This document shows positions 24,019 to 34,611 of a stretch of DNA of 64,000 bases, in pieces. Position 1 is the stretch's first letter; each line of letters opens with the position of its first letter. A program made the translations under genes and the position numbers. Location of the stretch: positions 124,001 through 188,000 of the forward strand of contig NZ_JAHCAS010000001.1 of the NCBI RefSeq assembly GCF_019634775.1, given 5' to 3'. The stretch is from Dokdonella sp. (GTDB lineage Bacteria > Pseudomonadota > Gammaproteobacteria > Xanthomonadales > Rhodanobacteraceae). Below the pieces are notes generated by a model that saw only the letters and a program-made list of their open reading frames with translations, had not been told where the DNA came from and did no database searches.

Positions 24019-25017
24019 TCAATGCCAGGCACGGTGATAGGGGCCGAGGGTGGTCTGCTGGCCTTCGGCGTGCGCGGCCAGCGCCTGCTGCCAGGCGGAT
24101 TCGGACTTCCACTGCTGCGGGCTCACGCGGTAGCGGTCGATCGCCGCGCGCCAGGTTCGCGTCACCGCACTCACATAGGCCGCTCCACGCTGGCGGCCCT
24201 CGATCTTCAGTGCCACCACACCGGCCTGTGCCAGACGCGGCAGGATGTCCAGCGTGTTCAGACTGGTCGGTTCCTCGAGGGCATGGAACACCTCGCCACC
24301 GACCCGATAACGTCCCTTGCATACGGTCGGATAGCCGGCCGGTTCGCCATCGGCGAATCGGTCGATGAGCAGGCCGTTCAGGCGTACCGAGCGGCTGCGG
24401 TCCGGATGTTCGTCCCAGCGCACGAACTTGGCCGGCGAACATACGCCATGCCGGTTCGGTGACACGCCGGTGACGTAGCTGGAAAGCTGGCATCGACCCT
24501 CGACCATGATGCACAGGCTGCCGAACGCAAACACCTCCAGAGGCACCGGTGCGGTTTCGCACAGGCGCTCGACCTGCTGGATCGACAACACGCGGGGCAG
24601 CACTGCCAGGGAGATGCCGAAACGTTCGTGGGCGTAGCGCAGCGCGGCCGCCGTGGTTGCCGAGCCCTGCACGGAAAGGTGCCGCGCCAACTGCGGATGT
24701 CGTCGCGCCGCATGGTCCAGCACGGCCATCTCGGCGGCGATGATGGCATCGGCGCCGAGCGCCGCGGCCTGGTCCACCGCCGTTCGCCAGTACGGCAGGC
24801 GGGCGCTGTCGGGGTAGGTGTTCAGGGCCAGATAGACCTTGCGTCCGCGCGCGTGCGCATACGCGATGCCCTGGCTCAACTCGTCACCGTCGAAGTTCAG
24901 GCCGGGGAAGGCGCGTGCATTGGTCTGGTCGCGGAAACCCGCATAGACGGCATCGGCACCGGCATCGATTGCCGCCCGCAAGGCAGGCAGGTTGCCCGCC
25001 GGACATACCAGTTGCAT
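24019..25017 (-). CDS. ubiU: Ubiquinone biosynthesis protein UbiU (U32 family)
   Basis: A 332-residue U32-family protein, partner of UbiV. The cluster cysteines are C169 (FGSLCIMVEG), C176 (EGRCQLSSYVTG), C193 (RHGVCSPAKFV) and C233 (YPTVCKGRY), close to the E. coli positions. The start at MQLVCPAGNLPALRAAIDAGADAVYAG is the family N-terminus. It follows ubiD with about 70 bp between and precedes ubiV by 4 bp. The run ubiD-ubiU-ubiV is probably one transcript driven from the FNR-like box at 26626. Confidence 0.95.
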   Translation of the reverse strand: MQLVCPAGNLPALRAAIDAGADAVYAGFRDQTNARAFPGLNFDGDELSQGIAYAHARGRKVYLALNTYPDSARLPYWRTAVDQAAALGADAIIAAEMAVLDHAARRHPQLARHLSVQGSATTAAALRYAHERFGISLAVLPRVLSIQQVERLCETAPVPLEVFAFGSLCIMVEGRCQLSSYVTGVSPNRHGVCSPAKFVRWDEHPDRSRSVRLNGLLIDRFADGEPAGYPTVCKGRYRVGGEVFHALEEPTSLNTLDILPRLAQAGVVALKIEGRQRGAAYVSAVTRTWRAAIDRYRVSPQQWKSESAWQQALAAHAEGQQTTLGPYHRAWH

Positions 25018-25088
25018 GAGGGATTCCCGTACCGGCCCGCCGGTGATGCTCGATTCGCGGACAGCCGGCGTCATTGATCCATGTCAGC

Positions 25089-26561
25089 TCATGGCGACTT
25101 GCACAAGTCCGCCCACAGGGCGTCGATGCGTCGCTCGACCTGCGGGTCGGGACGGATCGGACGCCCCCAGTCCCGGCTGGTTTCCCCGGGCCATTTGTGG
25201 GTGGCGTCCAGCCCCAGCTTGGAACCCAGGCCCGCGACCGGCGAGGCGAAGTCCAGATAGTCGATCGGCGTGTTCTCGACCAGCAAGGTGTCGCGCGCGG
25301 GATCCACGCGGGTGGCGATCGCCCAGATGACCTCGCGCCACTCACGCACGTCGATGTCGTCATCGGTCACGATCACGAACTTCGTGTAGGTGAACTGGCG
25401 CAGGTAGGACCAGATGCCCATCATCACCCGTCGCGCGTGCCCGGGATACTGCTTGCGGATGGACACCACGGCGATGCGGTAGGAACACGCCTCCGGCGGC
25501 AGGTGGAAGTCGATGATCTCGGGAAAGACCTTGCGCAGGATCGGCACGAACACGTCGTTGAGCGCCATCGACAGCACGGAAGGCTCGTCGAACGGCGCCC
25601 TCCCCATGTAGCTGCCGTGGTAGATCGCGCCATCACGCAGGCGCATCCGCTCGACCGTGAACACCGGAAACATGGCTTGCGCGTTGTAGTAGCCGGTGTG
25701 GTCACCGAAGGGCCCTTCCAGCGCGGTATCGTGCGGATGGATGAAACCCTCGAGCAGGATCTCCGCACCGGCCGGCGCATCCAGCCCGGTCAGATCGCTG
25801 CGCCACACGCGCGTGCGCGCACCGCGCAGCAGGCCGGCGAACTCGTACTCGGACAGCGTGTCGGGGACCGGAGCCACCGCCGCCAGCATGGTTGCCGGAT
25901 CGGCACCGATGGCCACCAGCAACGGGAATGGTTCGCCGGGCCGGGCCGCCTGCCAGGAGGCATGGTCCTGGGCTCCGCCCCGGTGCTGCAGCCAGCGCAT
26001 GATCAGGCGGTTGCGCCCGATCACCTGCTGCCGGTAGATCGCCACGTTCTGCCGGCGCTGGTGCATGCCGCGCGTCACCACCAGACCGAAGGTGAGCAGG
26101 CGTCCGGCATCTTCAGGCCAGCAGCGCTGGATCGGCAGGCTGCCGAGGTCGACATCGCCCCCTGCCACGACCTGCTCGCAGAAGGCCGCATGTCGAACCC
26201 GCATCGGCGCCGCATGGGCCAGCTGGGCGAGGCCCGGCCATGCGTGCAGCATCTCGCGCAACGACGAAGGCCAGACCGGCTCCTTCAGTTCGGCGAGCAG
26301 CTCACCCAGCTCACGCAGCGATGCGAGTGGCCGGTCGCCGATGGCCAGTTCGATCCGGCGCCGATGGCCAAACAGGTTTCCGAGGGCCGGCAGCGCGGAG
26401 CCCTTCGCGTGCCGCATCAGCAGCGCCGGCCCCTGCTCGCGCAACGCGCGCAGGCACAACGCGGTGCTTTCCAGGTCCGGATCGACCGGCGCGTCGACCT
26501 CCCGCAGCTGGGCATTGGCCGAGAGGCAGGCCAGAAACTGGCGCAGGTCGTGAAACGCCAT
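25089..26561 (-). CDS. ubiD: UbiD family 4-hydroxy-3-polyprenylbenzoate decarboxylase
   Basis: A 490-residue UbiD decarboxylase. It uses prenylated FMN (made by UbiX) to remove the carboxylate of polyprenyl-hydroxybenzoate. Family landmarks are [67 protein letters not shown], the substrate region [21 protein letters not shown] and the catalytic-acid segment [27 protein letters not shown]. Length equals the E. coli enzyme (about 497). Its placement ahead of ubiU-ubiV is unusual and suggests that the whole decarboxylation-hydroxylation route is anaerobically controlled here. It could be the only ubiD or a second copy. Confidence 0.95.
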   Translation of the reverse strand: MAFHDLRQFLACLSANAQLREVDAPVDPDLESTALCLRALREQGPALLMRHAKGSALPALGNLFGHRRRIELAIGDRPLASLRELGELLAELKEPVWPSSLREMLHAWPGLAQLAHAAPMRVRHAAFCEQVVAGGDVDLGSLPIQRCWPEDAGRLLTFGLVVTRGMHQRRQNVAIYRQQVIGRNRLIMRWLQHRGGAQDHASWQAARPGEPFPLLVAIGADPATMLAAVAPVPDTLSEYEFAGLLRGARTRVWRSDLTGLDAPAGAEILLEGFIHPHDTALEGPFGDHTGYYNAQAMFPVFTVERMRLRDGAIYHGSYMGRAPFDEPSVLSMALNDVFVPILRKVFPEIIDFHLPPEACSYRIAVVSIRKQYPGHARRVMMGIWSYLRQFTYTKFVIVTDDDIDVREWREVIWAIATRVDPARDTLLVENTPIDYLDFASPVAGLGSKLGLDATHKWPGETSRDWGRPIRPDPQVERRIDALWADLCKSP

Positions 26562-26625
26562 GCCGCATTCACCCCGCCGAGGCCGCACCGGGCGGCAGTC
26601 TGCACGGGCGCAACCGGCCCGCGCC

Positions 26626-26639
26626 TTGACGGCGGTCAA
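26626..26639 (-). promoter_or_regulatory. FNR/ANR/DNR box upstream of ubiD-ubiU-ubiV
   Basis: TTGAC-GGCG-GTCAA is a perfect 5-4-5 dyad and fits the ANR/FNR consensus (TTGAY-N4-RTCAA). Its centre lies 71 bp before the ubiD start, so a class II promoter would start transcription near 26591 and give a 30-nt leader. It lies in the 263-bp region shared with pckG, which runs the other way. The other two boxes lie at 20353 and 22080. Confidence 0.72.
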
Positions 26640-26741
26640 ACCTGCCGGGATGCGGCTGGGCGCCAGTGTGGGCCGAGCAGGGATGGCCTGACCGAGGCGG
26701 CCTGATCCACCCGCCTCCACGCTGCGATGCGGCAGCGGACC

Positions 26742-26771
26742 TTGCCAAGCCCGCGGTTGCCTCGCTAGTTT
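26742..26771 (+). promoter_or_regulatory. Possible sigma-70 promoter of pckG
   Basis: TTGCCA (26742-26747) and TAGTTT (26766-26771) are 18 bp apart and end 53 bp before the pckG start. The -10 match is moderate. This is a candidate by pattern and position only. Confidence 0.3.
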
Positions 26772-26824
26772 CGCGGCCAATCCGTTCACGTGCCGGCGAG
26801 CAAACCCGGCCACCCGAGGAATCC

Positions 26825-28606
26825 ATGTCCAGTTCGCTTGTGTCCTTGAACCGCTGGGTCGAGGAAGTCGCCCGCTTGACCGAACCTGCCGCGATCCACT
26901 GGTGTGACGGCTCGGAGGCCGAAAAGGCCGCCCTCACCGCACTGATGCTCGAGCGCGGCGACCTGATCGCGCTCGACCAGGACAGCCACCCGGGCTGCCA
27001 CCTGCACCGCTCGCATCCGTCCGACGTCGCGCGCGTCGAGCACCTGACCTTCATCTGCACGAAGGACAGGGACGACGCCGGCCCAAACAACCACTGGATG
27101 GATCCGGCCGAGGCGCACGCGAAGATCGACGCGCTGTTCGCCGGCTGCATGCGCGGACGCACGCTCTATGTCGTGCCTTACTGCATGGGGCCGATCGATT
27201 CCCCGATCTCGCGCTGCGGCGTGGAGATCACCGATTCGCCGTACGTGGTCGCCAACATGCGCATCATGACGCGCATGGGCGCCGCGGCACTGGCACGCAT
27301 CGAGCGTGAGGGCGTGTTCGTGAAAGGCCTGCACTCGACCGGCGAACTCGACCCGGACAAGCGCTTCATCATGCATTTCCCCGAGGAACTGGCGATCAAG
27401 TCGATCGGCTCGGGCTACGGCGGCAATGCCCTGCTCGGCAAGAAATGCCATGCCTTGCGCATCGGCTCGTGGCAGGCACGCAGCGAGGGGTGGCTTGCCG
27501 AGCACATGCTGATCCTCGGTGTCGAGAATCCGCAGGGCGAGACGCACTACGTCGCCGCCGCCTTCCCGTCCGCCTGCGGCAAGACCAACCTGGCCATGCT
27601 GATCCCGCCCGAGGGCTACCGCGCCGCCGGCTGGAAGGTGTGGACCATTGGCGACGACATCTGCTGGATGAAGCCGGGCGCCGACGGCCGCCTGTGGGCG
27701 ATCAATCCGGAAGCCGGCTACTTCGGCGTCGCTCCGGGCACCGGCCGCAAGACCAACCCGAATGCGCTGGCGATGCTCGGACGCGACACGATCTTCACCA
27801 ACGTCGGCATGACCGCAGACCGCAAGCCGTGGTGGGAGGGCCTCGACGAAGGCACCCCGGCGCTGGACTGGCAGGGCCGCCCCTACGACCCGGCCAACGG
27901 TCCGGCCGCGCATCCGAACTCGCGCTTCACGGTCGCCGCGAAGCAATGCCCGAGCTGGTCGCCGCGCGCCGAGGATGCGCAGGGCGTGCCGATCAGCGCG
28001 ATCGTGTTCGGTGGCCGCCGACCGTCACTGGTGCCACTCGTGTTCGAGGCGCGCGACTGGGCGCATGGCGTCCTCGTAGGTGCGGCGATGGGTTCGGAGA
28101 CGACCGCGGCGGCGACCGGCGCGGTCGGCGTGCTGCGTCGCGACTCGATGGCGATGAAACCGTTCTGCGGCTACAACTTCGCCGACTATTTCGCGCACTG
28201 GCTGTCGTTCGACAAGGCCGGCGCGAGATTGCCGAAGATCTTCCACGTCAACTGGTTCCGCCGGGGTGCCGACGGCAGATTCCTGTGGCCCGGCTACGGC
28301 GAGAACCTGCGCGTGCTCGAATGGATCATCGGCCGCTGCACCGGCAAGGCCGGTGCGCAGGACACGCCGATCGGTGCGCTGCCGCGCGCGCAGGACCTCC
28401 ACCTCGACGGTCTCGAGCTCGCCCCCGGCGCGATCGAGGAGCTGCTGCACGTCGATGCGGTCGGCTGGCGCGACGAACTGGCCAGCATCGGCGCGTACCT
28501 CGACTCGTACGGGACACGCATGCCTGCGCGCCTGCATGCCGAGTGCCGCCGCATTGCCGACACCCTCGCCGGTGCGCCGAAACAGGCGCGCGCCGCGAAT
28601 GGTTGA
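26825..28606 (+). CDS. pckG: Phosphoenolpyruvate carboxykinase (GTP)
   Basis: A 593-residue GTP-dependent PEP carboxykinase, converting oxaloacetate to PEP in gluconeogenesis. Diagnostic parts are [24 protein letters not shown], the P-loop with the reactive Cys ([15 protein letters not shown]), the Mg-binding [32 protein letters not shown] and the lid/GTP region [14 protein letters not shown]. Length is normal for the GTP class. The start [15 protein letters not shown] follows a GAGGAA. It is divergent from ubiD and followed by an inverted pair of interspersed palindromes. Confidence 0.97.
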   Translation: MSSSLVSLNRWVEEVARLTEPAAIHWCDGSEAEKAALTALMLERGDLIALDQDSHPGCHLHRSHPSDVARVEHLTFICTKDRDDAGPNNHWMDPAEAHAKIDALFAGCMRGRTLYVVPYCMGPIDSPISRCGVEITDSPYVVANMRIMTRMGAAALARIEREGVFVKGLHSTGELDPDKRFIMHFPEELAIKSIGSGYGGNALLGKKCHALRIGSWQARSEGWLAEHMLILGVENPQGETHYVAAAFPSACGKTNLAMLIPPEGYRAAGWKVWTIGDDICWMKPGADGRLWAINPEAGYFGVAPGTGRKTNPNALAMLGRDTIFTNVGMTADRKPWWEGLDEGTPALDWQGRPYDPANGPAAHPNSRFTVAAKQCPSWSPRAEDAQGVPISAIVFGGRRPSLVPLVFEARDWAHGVLVGAAMGSETTAAATGAVGVLRRDSMAMKPFCGYNFADYFAHWLSFDKAGARLPKIFHVNWFRRGADGRFLWPGYGENLRVLEWIIGRCTGKAGAQDTPIGALPRAQDLHLDGLELAPGAIEELLHVDAVGWRDELASIGAYLDSYGTRMPARLHAECRRIADTLAGAPKQARAANG

Positions 28607-28625
28607 GGGTGACGGTCTTTCTTCG

Positions 28626-28715
28626 TAGGAGTCCCTGCAGGGGCGATGCTCCTTCTTCGTGCCCCCGTGTCAAAGAGCATCGCCCGTGAACGGGCTCGTG
28701 CAGGGGTTCCTGCGG
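28626..28715. repeat. Inverted pair of GTAGGAG-type palindromes after pckG
   Basis: The left copy is GTAGGAGTCCCTGCAGGGGC followed by GATGC. The right copy is in the opposite orientation: GCATCGCCCGTGAACGGGCT and a further GGGGTTCCTGCGGGGCATTG. Between them lies a short stretch of about 30 bp. The pair could fold into one large cruciform or act as a transcript end for pckG. It separates pckG from the ECF sigma gene by 158 bp, where nothing else is evident. Confidence 0.8.
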
Positions 28716-28764
28716 GGCATTGCCGGTAAACCTTTCCGCCGCAGCCGGCATCGAATCGGGCACC

Positions 28765-29349
28765 ATGAGTACCGCCTGCCTGCCGATGCCGCTTGCGATG
28801 ATCGATGCGCCACGGTCCGAACCCGAGGATGCCGCGCTGGTTCGCCGTGCGGCGAGCGGCGACACGCGGGCGTTCGAAGCGCTGTACCGGCGCCATGTCG
28901 GCCGTGTGCACGGCGCCGTCTGGCGCCTGTCGGGCATGAACGCGACACGTGCCGAGGAACTGACCCAGGAAGCCTTCGTGCGCGCCTGGCAGAAGCTCGG
29001 CAGTTTCCGCTTCGAAAGCGCGTTCACGACCTGGCTGCATCGCCTCGCGGTCAACGTAGCCTTGATGGACCTGCGCAGCCGCTCCCCCGAGGACAGCATC
29101 GAGGACGACGCGCTCGATGCACTCGGCGAGGCGCCACGTCCATTCTGTGCCGGCGAGCGTGCCGACCTCGAACGCGCTGTCGCCACCCTGCCGCCACGCG
29201 CCCGTGCGGTGCTCGTCCTGCACGACATCGAAGGCTGGAAACACGAGGAGATCGGCCATGAACTCGGCATGGCGGTCGGCTCGTCGAAAGCGCAACTGCA
29301 TCGTGCGCGCGCTCTGCTGCGGCGCGCACTCGGAGAAGGCCATGAATGA
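28765..29349 (+). CDS. ECF-type RNA polymerase sigma factor
   Basis: A 194-residue sigma-70 family protein of the extracytoplasmic-function type. Region 2 is FEALYRRHVGRVHGAVWRLSG and ELTQEAFVRAWQKLGSFRFESAFTTWLHRLAVNVALMDLRSR. Region 4 is LERAVATLPPRARAVLVLHDIEGWKHEEIGHELGMAVGSSKAQLHRARALLRRAL. No region 3 is present. It is the first gene of a three-gene operon and overlaps the next gene by 8 bp. The start at MSTACLPMPL is chosen among near ATGs because it lies closest ahead of the domain. Confidence 0.9.
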   Translation: MSTACLPMPLAMIDAPRSEPEDAALVRRAASGDTRAFEALYRRHVGRVHGAVWRLSGMNATRAEELTQEAFVRAWQKLGSFRFESAFTTWLHRLAVNVALMDLRSRSPEDSIEDDALDALGEAPRPFCAGERADLERAVATLPPRARAVLVLHDIEGWKHEEIGHELGMAVGSSKAQLHRARALLRRALGEGHE

Positions 29350-29809
29350 CTTCGAGATCCAGCGCCGCCTGCGCGAACTGCGCGTCGTGCGCGAGCCCGG
29401 GCGCGACCTCTGGCCTGACATCCGTGTACGTCTGCGGACGGTGCAGTCCGCGGCGCGCACGCGGGCTCGTCCGCGCCGCTGGCTGCCGCTGTCGGCCGCG
29501 GCGATGTTCGCCGTCGCCACTACGACCGGCCTGTTCGCCATAGCGGTGCAGCGTCAGGGTGCGCAGCCGACGGCGCCGGACCGGGCGGCCGTGTCAGTGC
29601 GCGAACAGATCGAACGCGCCCGCGACCTTGCCCTGCGCGACTACCCCGACCTCGCCGGTGCCGAGATCGTGCTCGACAGTGCCAACGCCGAACTCGAGCG
29701 CGCCCTGCGCGAACAGCCCGGCGCAACCTATCTCGTCGATCTCGCCAACCTCACCCATGCACAACGGCGCAAGCTCGCCCGCCTCGGCCTTCAGGCCGGC
29801 CAAGGATAA
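29342..29809 (+). CDS. Single-pass membrane protein, candidate anti-sigma factor
   Basis: A 155-residue protein. It has a cytoplasmic arginine-rich N-terminus (MNDFEIQRRLRELRVVREPGRDLWPDIRVRLR), one membrane segment (about residues 46-64, WLPLSAAAMFAVATTTGLFAIAV) and a periplasmic domain rich in helices. The DLWPxIxxRL motif before the membrane is common in anti-sigma-type proteins beside ECF factors. It lacks a clear zinc-binding HxxxCxxC motif. The 8-bp overlap with the sigma gene supports a stoichiometric partner. Anti-sigma activity is inferred from context. Confidence 0.7.
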   Translation: MNDFEIQRRLRELRVVREPGRDLWPDIRVRLRTVQSAARTRARPRRWLPLSAAAMFAVATTTGLFAIAVQRQGAQPTAPDRAAVSVREQIERARDLALRDYPDLAGAEIVLDSANAELERALREQPGATYLVDLANLTHAQRRKLARLGLQAGQG

Positions 29810-29815
29810 GCCACG

Positions 29816-30799
29816 ATGAAAACCACCGCTCCGCTCCTGTCCTGCCTCCTGTTCGCCGGCGTGTTCGGCAACGCCATCGCCGGCACGCCGATCAACGAGA
29901 CGCGCAGCGTCGATGCGCGTGCGCGCATCGAGGTGTCGAACGTGCGCGGCGCAGTCAACGTCAGCACCTGGAATCGCGATGAGGTCGAGGTCACCGGCAC
30001 GCTCGGCGACGGCAGCGGTGGGCTCGAGATCGAGGGCAGCGGCTCGCGCCTTTCAATCAGGGTCAGGGGTGCCGAAAACCGGGGTTGGCTGAGCGGCTGG
30101 TTCGGCGGCGGCGCGGGCACACGCATGGAGGATACGATCCTCGACATCAAGCTGCCGCGCGAAGCCGAACTGGACATCGGGGTCGTCAGCGCCACGGTGG
30201 CAGTGTCGGGCCTGGCCGGACGGCGCCTCGAAGTGAACAGCGTGAGCGGCAAGGTGCGCGTCGATTGCCAGGCGCACGAAGTCGAGATCGGCAGCGTGAG
30301 CGGCGGGATCACCCTGGCCGGCCGCAACGGGCGCGTGCAGGCCGCCACCGTGTCGGGCGACATCGATGCCGGCACGAGCGCCGAGCGATTCGGCCTGGAG
30401 ACGGTGTCCGGTCGCATCAACGTCGAGACCTCGGGCTACCGCGAACTCGAAGCCGGTTCGGTCTCGGGCGACATCAACGTGCGCGGCACACCGGCGGCCG
30501 ATGCACGCCTGGAGTCGGAAACGATGAGCGGTGACGTGCGCGTGCAGCTCAACGAGGGTTTCGCCGGTCGGATCCGCGCCGAAACCTTCAGCGGCCGCTT
30601 GCGCAGCGACTTCGGCACGGTCACGGAATCCGGCCACGGGCCCGGCCGTTCGCTCGACGCGACGATCGGCGAAGGCGCTGCGCGCCTGCGCATCGAAACC
30701 TTCAGCGGCGACATCGAGATCCGGGGGCCGATTCCTTCAGACGTTCACGGCGCCGGCATTCCACGACGTCCCTGGACCGCGCCTCAATCGAGTGAATAG
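29816..30799 (+). CDS. Exported DUF4097 beta-strand repeat protein
   Basis: A 327-residue protein with a signal peptide (cleavage probably after NAIAG, about residue 23). The rest is a right-handed beta-helix-like array of DUF4097 type. Repeated strands such as LEVNSVSGKVRVDC, VEIGSVSGGITLAG, VQAATVSGDIDAG, LETVSGRINVET, LEAGSVSGDINVRG and LESETMSGDVRVQL follow one another every 20-25 residues. The role of such proteins is unknown; many belong to ECF or adhesin-like operons. It begins 6 bp after the membrane-partner gene. Its 3' end overlaps the convergent kinase gene by 16 bp. Confidence 0.85.
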   Translation: MKTTAPLLSCLLFAGVFGNAIAGTPINETRSVDARARIEVSNVRGAVNVSTWNRDEVEVTGTLGDGSGGLEIEGSGSRLSIRVRGAENRGWLSGWFGGGAGTRMEDTILDIKLPREAELDIGVVSATVAVSGLAGRRLEVNSVSGKVRVDCQAHEVEIGSVSGGITLAGRNGRVQAATVSGDIDAGTSAERFGLETVSGRINVETSGYRELEAGSVSGDINVRGTPAADARLESETMSGDVRVQLNEGFAGRIRAETFSGRLRSDFGTVTESGHGPGRSLDATIGEGAARLRIETFSGDIEIRGPIPSDVHGAGIPRRPWTAPQSSE

Positions 30800-31719
30800 C
30801 CGAACTGTTGGCGGAATTGGTCGGCGAACTCCTCGTAGTCGAAGCGCTGGTTCTGCGTGCCGGGATGCTCGACCTTGAGCGCGCCCATGAGGTTGCCGAT
30901 GCGGCCGATGGTCGGCCAGTCGTAGCCCTTCATGATGCCGTGGATGAGACCTGCGCGGAACGCGTCACCACAGCCGGTCGGGTCGGTGATACGACGTTCA
31001 TGCGCGGGCGGCGCGTCATGGGTGGTGCCGCCGGCATGGATCTTCGCGCCACGCGGACCACAGGTGGTGATGTAGGCCTTCACGCGCTTGGCGATCTCGG
31101 CCTCGTCCCAGCCGGTGCGCTCCTGCAACAGGTTCGACTCGTAGTCGTTGACGGTCACGTAGTCGGCCATCTCGACGAAGCGGCGCAGTTCCGCGCCGTT
31201 GAACAGCGGCATCGCCTGACCGGGGTCGAAAATGAAGGGGATGCCGGCTTCGACGAACTCGGCGGCGTTCTGCAGCATGCCTTCGCGGCCGTCCGGGCTG
31301 ACGATGCCGAACTGGATGCCGGGCACATCGCGCACGTGGTTCTCGTACGAGCGCATCATCGCGCCGGGATGGAAGGCGGTGATCTGGTTGTTGTCGAGGT
31401 CGGTGGTGATGAAGGCCTGCGGGGTGAACAGGTCGGGCAGTTCCTTGACGCGGTCGAGGCGGATGCCGAACTCCTCGAAGTGCTCGCGATATGGACCAAA
31501 ATCCTGGCCGACGGTCGCCATCGGCACCGGATCGCCACCGAGCAGCTTGAGGTTGTAGGCGATGTTGCCGGCGCAGCCGCCGAACTCGCGGCGCATGCGC
31601 GGCACGAGGAAGGACACGTTGAGGATATGCACCTTGTCGGGAAGGATGTGGTTCTTGAACTGGTCCGGAAACACCATGATGGTGTCGTAGGCGAGTGAAC
31701 CGCAGATCAGGGCCGACAT
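30784..31719 (-). CDS. PfkB family carbohydrate/adenosine kinase
   Basis: A 311-residue ribokinase-family enzyme, phosphorylating a sugar or nucleoside. The first PfkB signature region is seen in FGGCAGNIAYNLKLLGGDPVPMATVGQDFG. The second, with the catalytic Asp, is ITDPTGCGDAFRAGLIHG. The adenosine-kinase-like N-terminus MSALICGSLAYDTIMVFPDQF and length resemble bacterial adenosine kinase-like proteins, but the substrate is unproven. It is divergent from mreB with 408 bp between starts, and its end overlaps the DUF4097 gene tail to tail. Confidence 0.88.
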   Translation of the reverse strand: MSALICGSLAYDTIMVFPDQFKNHILPDKVHILNVSFLVPRMRREFGGCAGNIAYNLKLLGGDPVPMATVGQDFGPYREHFEEFGIRLDRVKELPDLFTPQAFITTDLDNNQITAFHPGAMMRSYENHVRDVPGIQFGIVSPDGREGMLQNAAEFVEAGIPFIFDPGQAMPLFNGAELRRFVEMADYVTVNDYESNLLQERTGWDEAEIAKRVKAYITTCGPRGAKIHAGGTTHDAPPAHERRITDPTGCGDAFRAGLIHGIMKGYDWPTIGRIGNLMGALKVEHPGTQNQRFDYEEFADQFRQQFGYSLD

Positions 31720-31920
31720 GATCGAGGGGAGCTCCGTTGCTGGGGATGCGCCGGCAGGCGGCGATCGGTGGAAGCCGCGCCAGTGAGGGCGGCCGCAAAG
31801 GGCGCGATCTTGCCCGACTTGACCTCGATGCGCACGCGGCGCGCGCCACGCGACCGCGGGCCGCCCTCCATCGGCGCTGCACAGATCGCCGCAAACCCGC
31901 GCAAAACAAGGCTTTCTTAA

Positions 31921-33174
<1,254 letters not shown>

Positions 33175-33223
33175 CCAGGTTCCCGCCGTGCATGCATCCT
33201 GCGGTTCCGACGAATAGCCCCGC

Positions 33224-34123
33224 ATGCCGCTGACCCGAACCGACAAGGTGCCGTTGTTCGCCGAGGGTGGCGTCAGCACGCTGCGCCTGATCGTGTACCT
33301 GACCATGGCGATGATCGTCATGGTCGTCGACCATCGTGCCGGCTACCTCGAGGGCCTGCGCCAATTGGCCAGCCGTGTGATCGAACCGGTTTACCGGGTG
33401 GCCGGGCTTCCGGCCGAAGCCGCACGCGCGGGGCGCCTGGCGATCGCCACGCAGTCGCAACTCGCCGAGGAGAACCGCACGCTGCGCGAGGCCCTGCTGC
33501 TCGCCCAGGCGCGGCTCAACCGCATGGCGGCGCTGGCCGAGCAGAACGAACGCCTGAAGGCACTGCTGGACGTGCAGAACAACCTCGGCCTCGGCGTCCA
33601 ACTCGCGCACCTCGTCGACGTCGACCTCGATCCGTTCCGCCAGCGCGTGGTCATCGACGTCGGCCGCGCCCAGGGCGTGGCGGTGGGCCAGCCGGTCCTC
33701 GATGCCGGCGGCGTCATGGGCCAGATCGTCGAAGTGCTGCCGAACACCTCGGTGGCGATGCTGATTACCGACCCTACGCACGCGATCCCGGTCACGATCG
33801 AACGCACCGGACTGCGTGCAATCGTCTACGGCACCGGCGGCATCGATCGCCTGCAATTGCCGACCATTCCGATCAGTGCCGATGTCCGGGTCGGCGACCG
33901 CCTCGTCACCTCGGGTCTCGGTGGGCGCTTCCCGGCCGGCTTTCCGGTCGGCGAGATCCTCGAGATCAGCAATGACGAGAGCGGCATGTTCGCCGCCGCG
34001 CTGGCCAGACCGGCCGCCGCTCTCGAGCGCAGCGGCGACGTGCTGCTGCTGCACGACCTGCCCCAGCCGATGGGTCCGCCACCACCGGACGCATCGCCGG
34101 ACGGACGGGAGCCAACGCCATGA
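33224..34123 (+). CDS. mreC: Rod shape-determining protein MreC
   Basis: A 299-residue MreC, the periplasmic scaffold that activates PBP2. A single membrane segment (about residues 20-36) is followed by a coiled-coil (ATQSQLAEENRTLREALLLAQARLNRMAALAEQNERLKALL) and the beta-domain with VDVGRAQGV-like VVIDVGRAQGVAVGQPVLDAGGVMGQIVEVLPNTSVAMLITDPTHAIPV. The C-terminus is proline-rich. Its stop overlaps the mreD start (ATGA at 34120-34123). Confidence 0.97.
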   Translation: MPLTRTDKVPLFAEGGVSTLRLIVYLTMAMIVMVVDHRAGYLEGLRQLASRVIEPVYRVAGLPAEAARAGRLAIATQSQLAEENRTLREALLLAQARLNRMAALAEQNERLKALLDVQNNLGLGVQLAHLVDVDLDPFRQRVVIDVGRAQGVAVGQPVLDAGGVMGQIVEVLPNTSVAMLITDPTHAIPVTIERTGLRAIVYGTGGIDRLQLPTIPISADVRVGDRLVTSGLGGRFPAGFPVGEILEISNDESGMFAAALARPAAALERSGDVLLLHDLPQPMGPPPPDASPDGREPTP

Positions 34124-34611
34124 ACCGCCAGCGCGCACACCTGTGGCTGTTCACGGCGAGCATCGCGCTCGCTTTCCTGTTGCAGCTGCTGCCCTTGCCG
34201 CAGGCACTGCTGCCGCTCAAGCCGTTCTGGCTGGCCCTGATCATCGTCTATTGGGCGATCGAGGCGCCCGAACGCATCGGCCTCGGCTTCGCCTTCCTGC
34301 TCGGCCTGGCCGGTGACGTACTCAGCGGCGAACTGCTCGGTGAGCAGAGCCTGCGCCTGGTCATCCTCGCCTTCATCGTGCTGCGGTTCCGTTCGCGGCT
34401 GCGCTTCTTCCCGATGTGGCAACAGGCACTGGCCGTGCTGGCCCTGCTGCTCAACGACCGTGTCGTGCAGATCATGGTGCGCGGCTTCTCCGGCGAGGTC
34501 ATGCCGGGCGCAACGTTCTGGATCGCACCGTTCGTCGGCATGCTCGCCTGGCCATTCGTGTTCCTGCTGCTCGACGACCTGCGTGCCCGCCTGCGCGTGC
34601 AAGAGCCATGA
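34120..34611 (+). CDS. mreD: Rod shape-determining protein MreD
   Basis: A 163-residue inner-membrane protein with five or six hydrophobic segments (LWLFTASIALAFLLQLLPL, FWLALIIVYWAIEAP, LGFAFLLGLAGDVLSGELLGEQSLRLVILAFIVLRF and others). The G-x-x-x-D-x-x-x-G-x-x-L-G pattern in LAGDVLSGELLG is an MreD hallmark. It works with MreC and RodA-PBP2. Start and stop both overlap neighbours by 4 bp (ATGA). Confidence 0.95.
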   Translation: MNRQRAHLWLFTASIALAFLLQLLPLPQALLPLKPFWLALIIVYWAIEAPERIGLGFAFLLGLAGDVLSGELLGEQSLRLVILAFIVLRFRSRLRFFPMWQQALAVLALLLNDRVVQIMVRGFSGEVMPGATFWIAPFVGMLAWPFVFLLLDDLRARLRVQEP

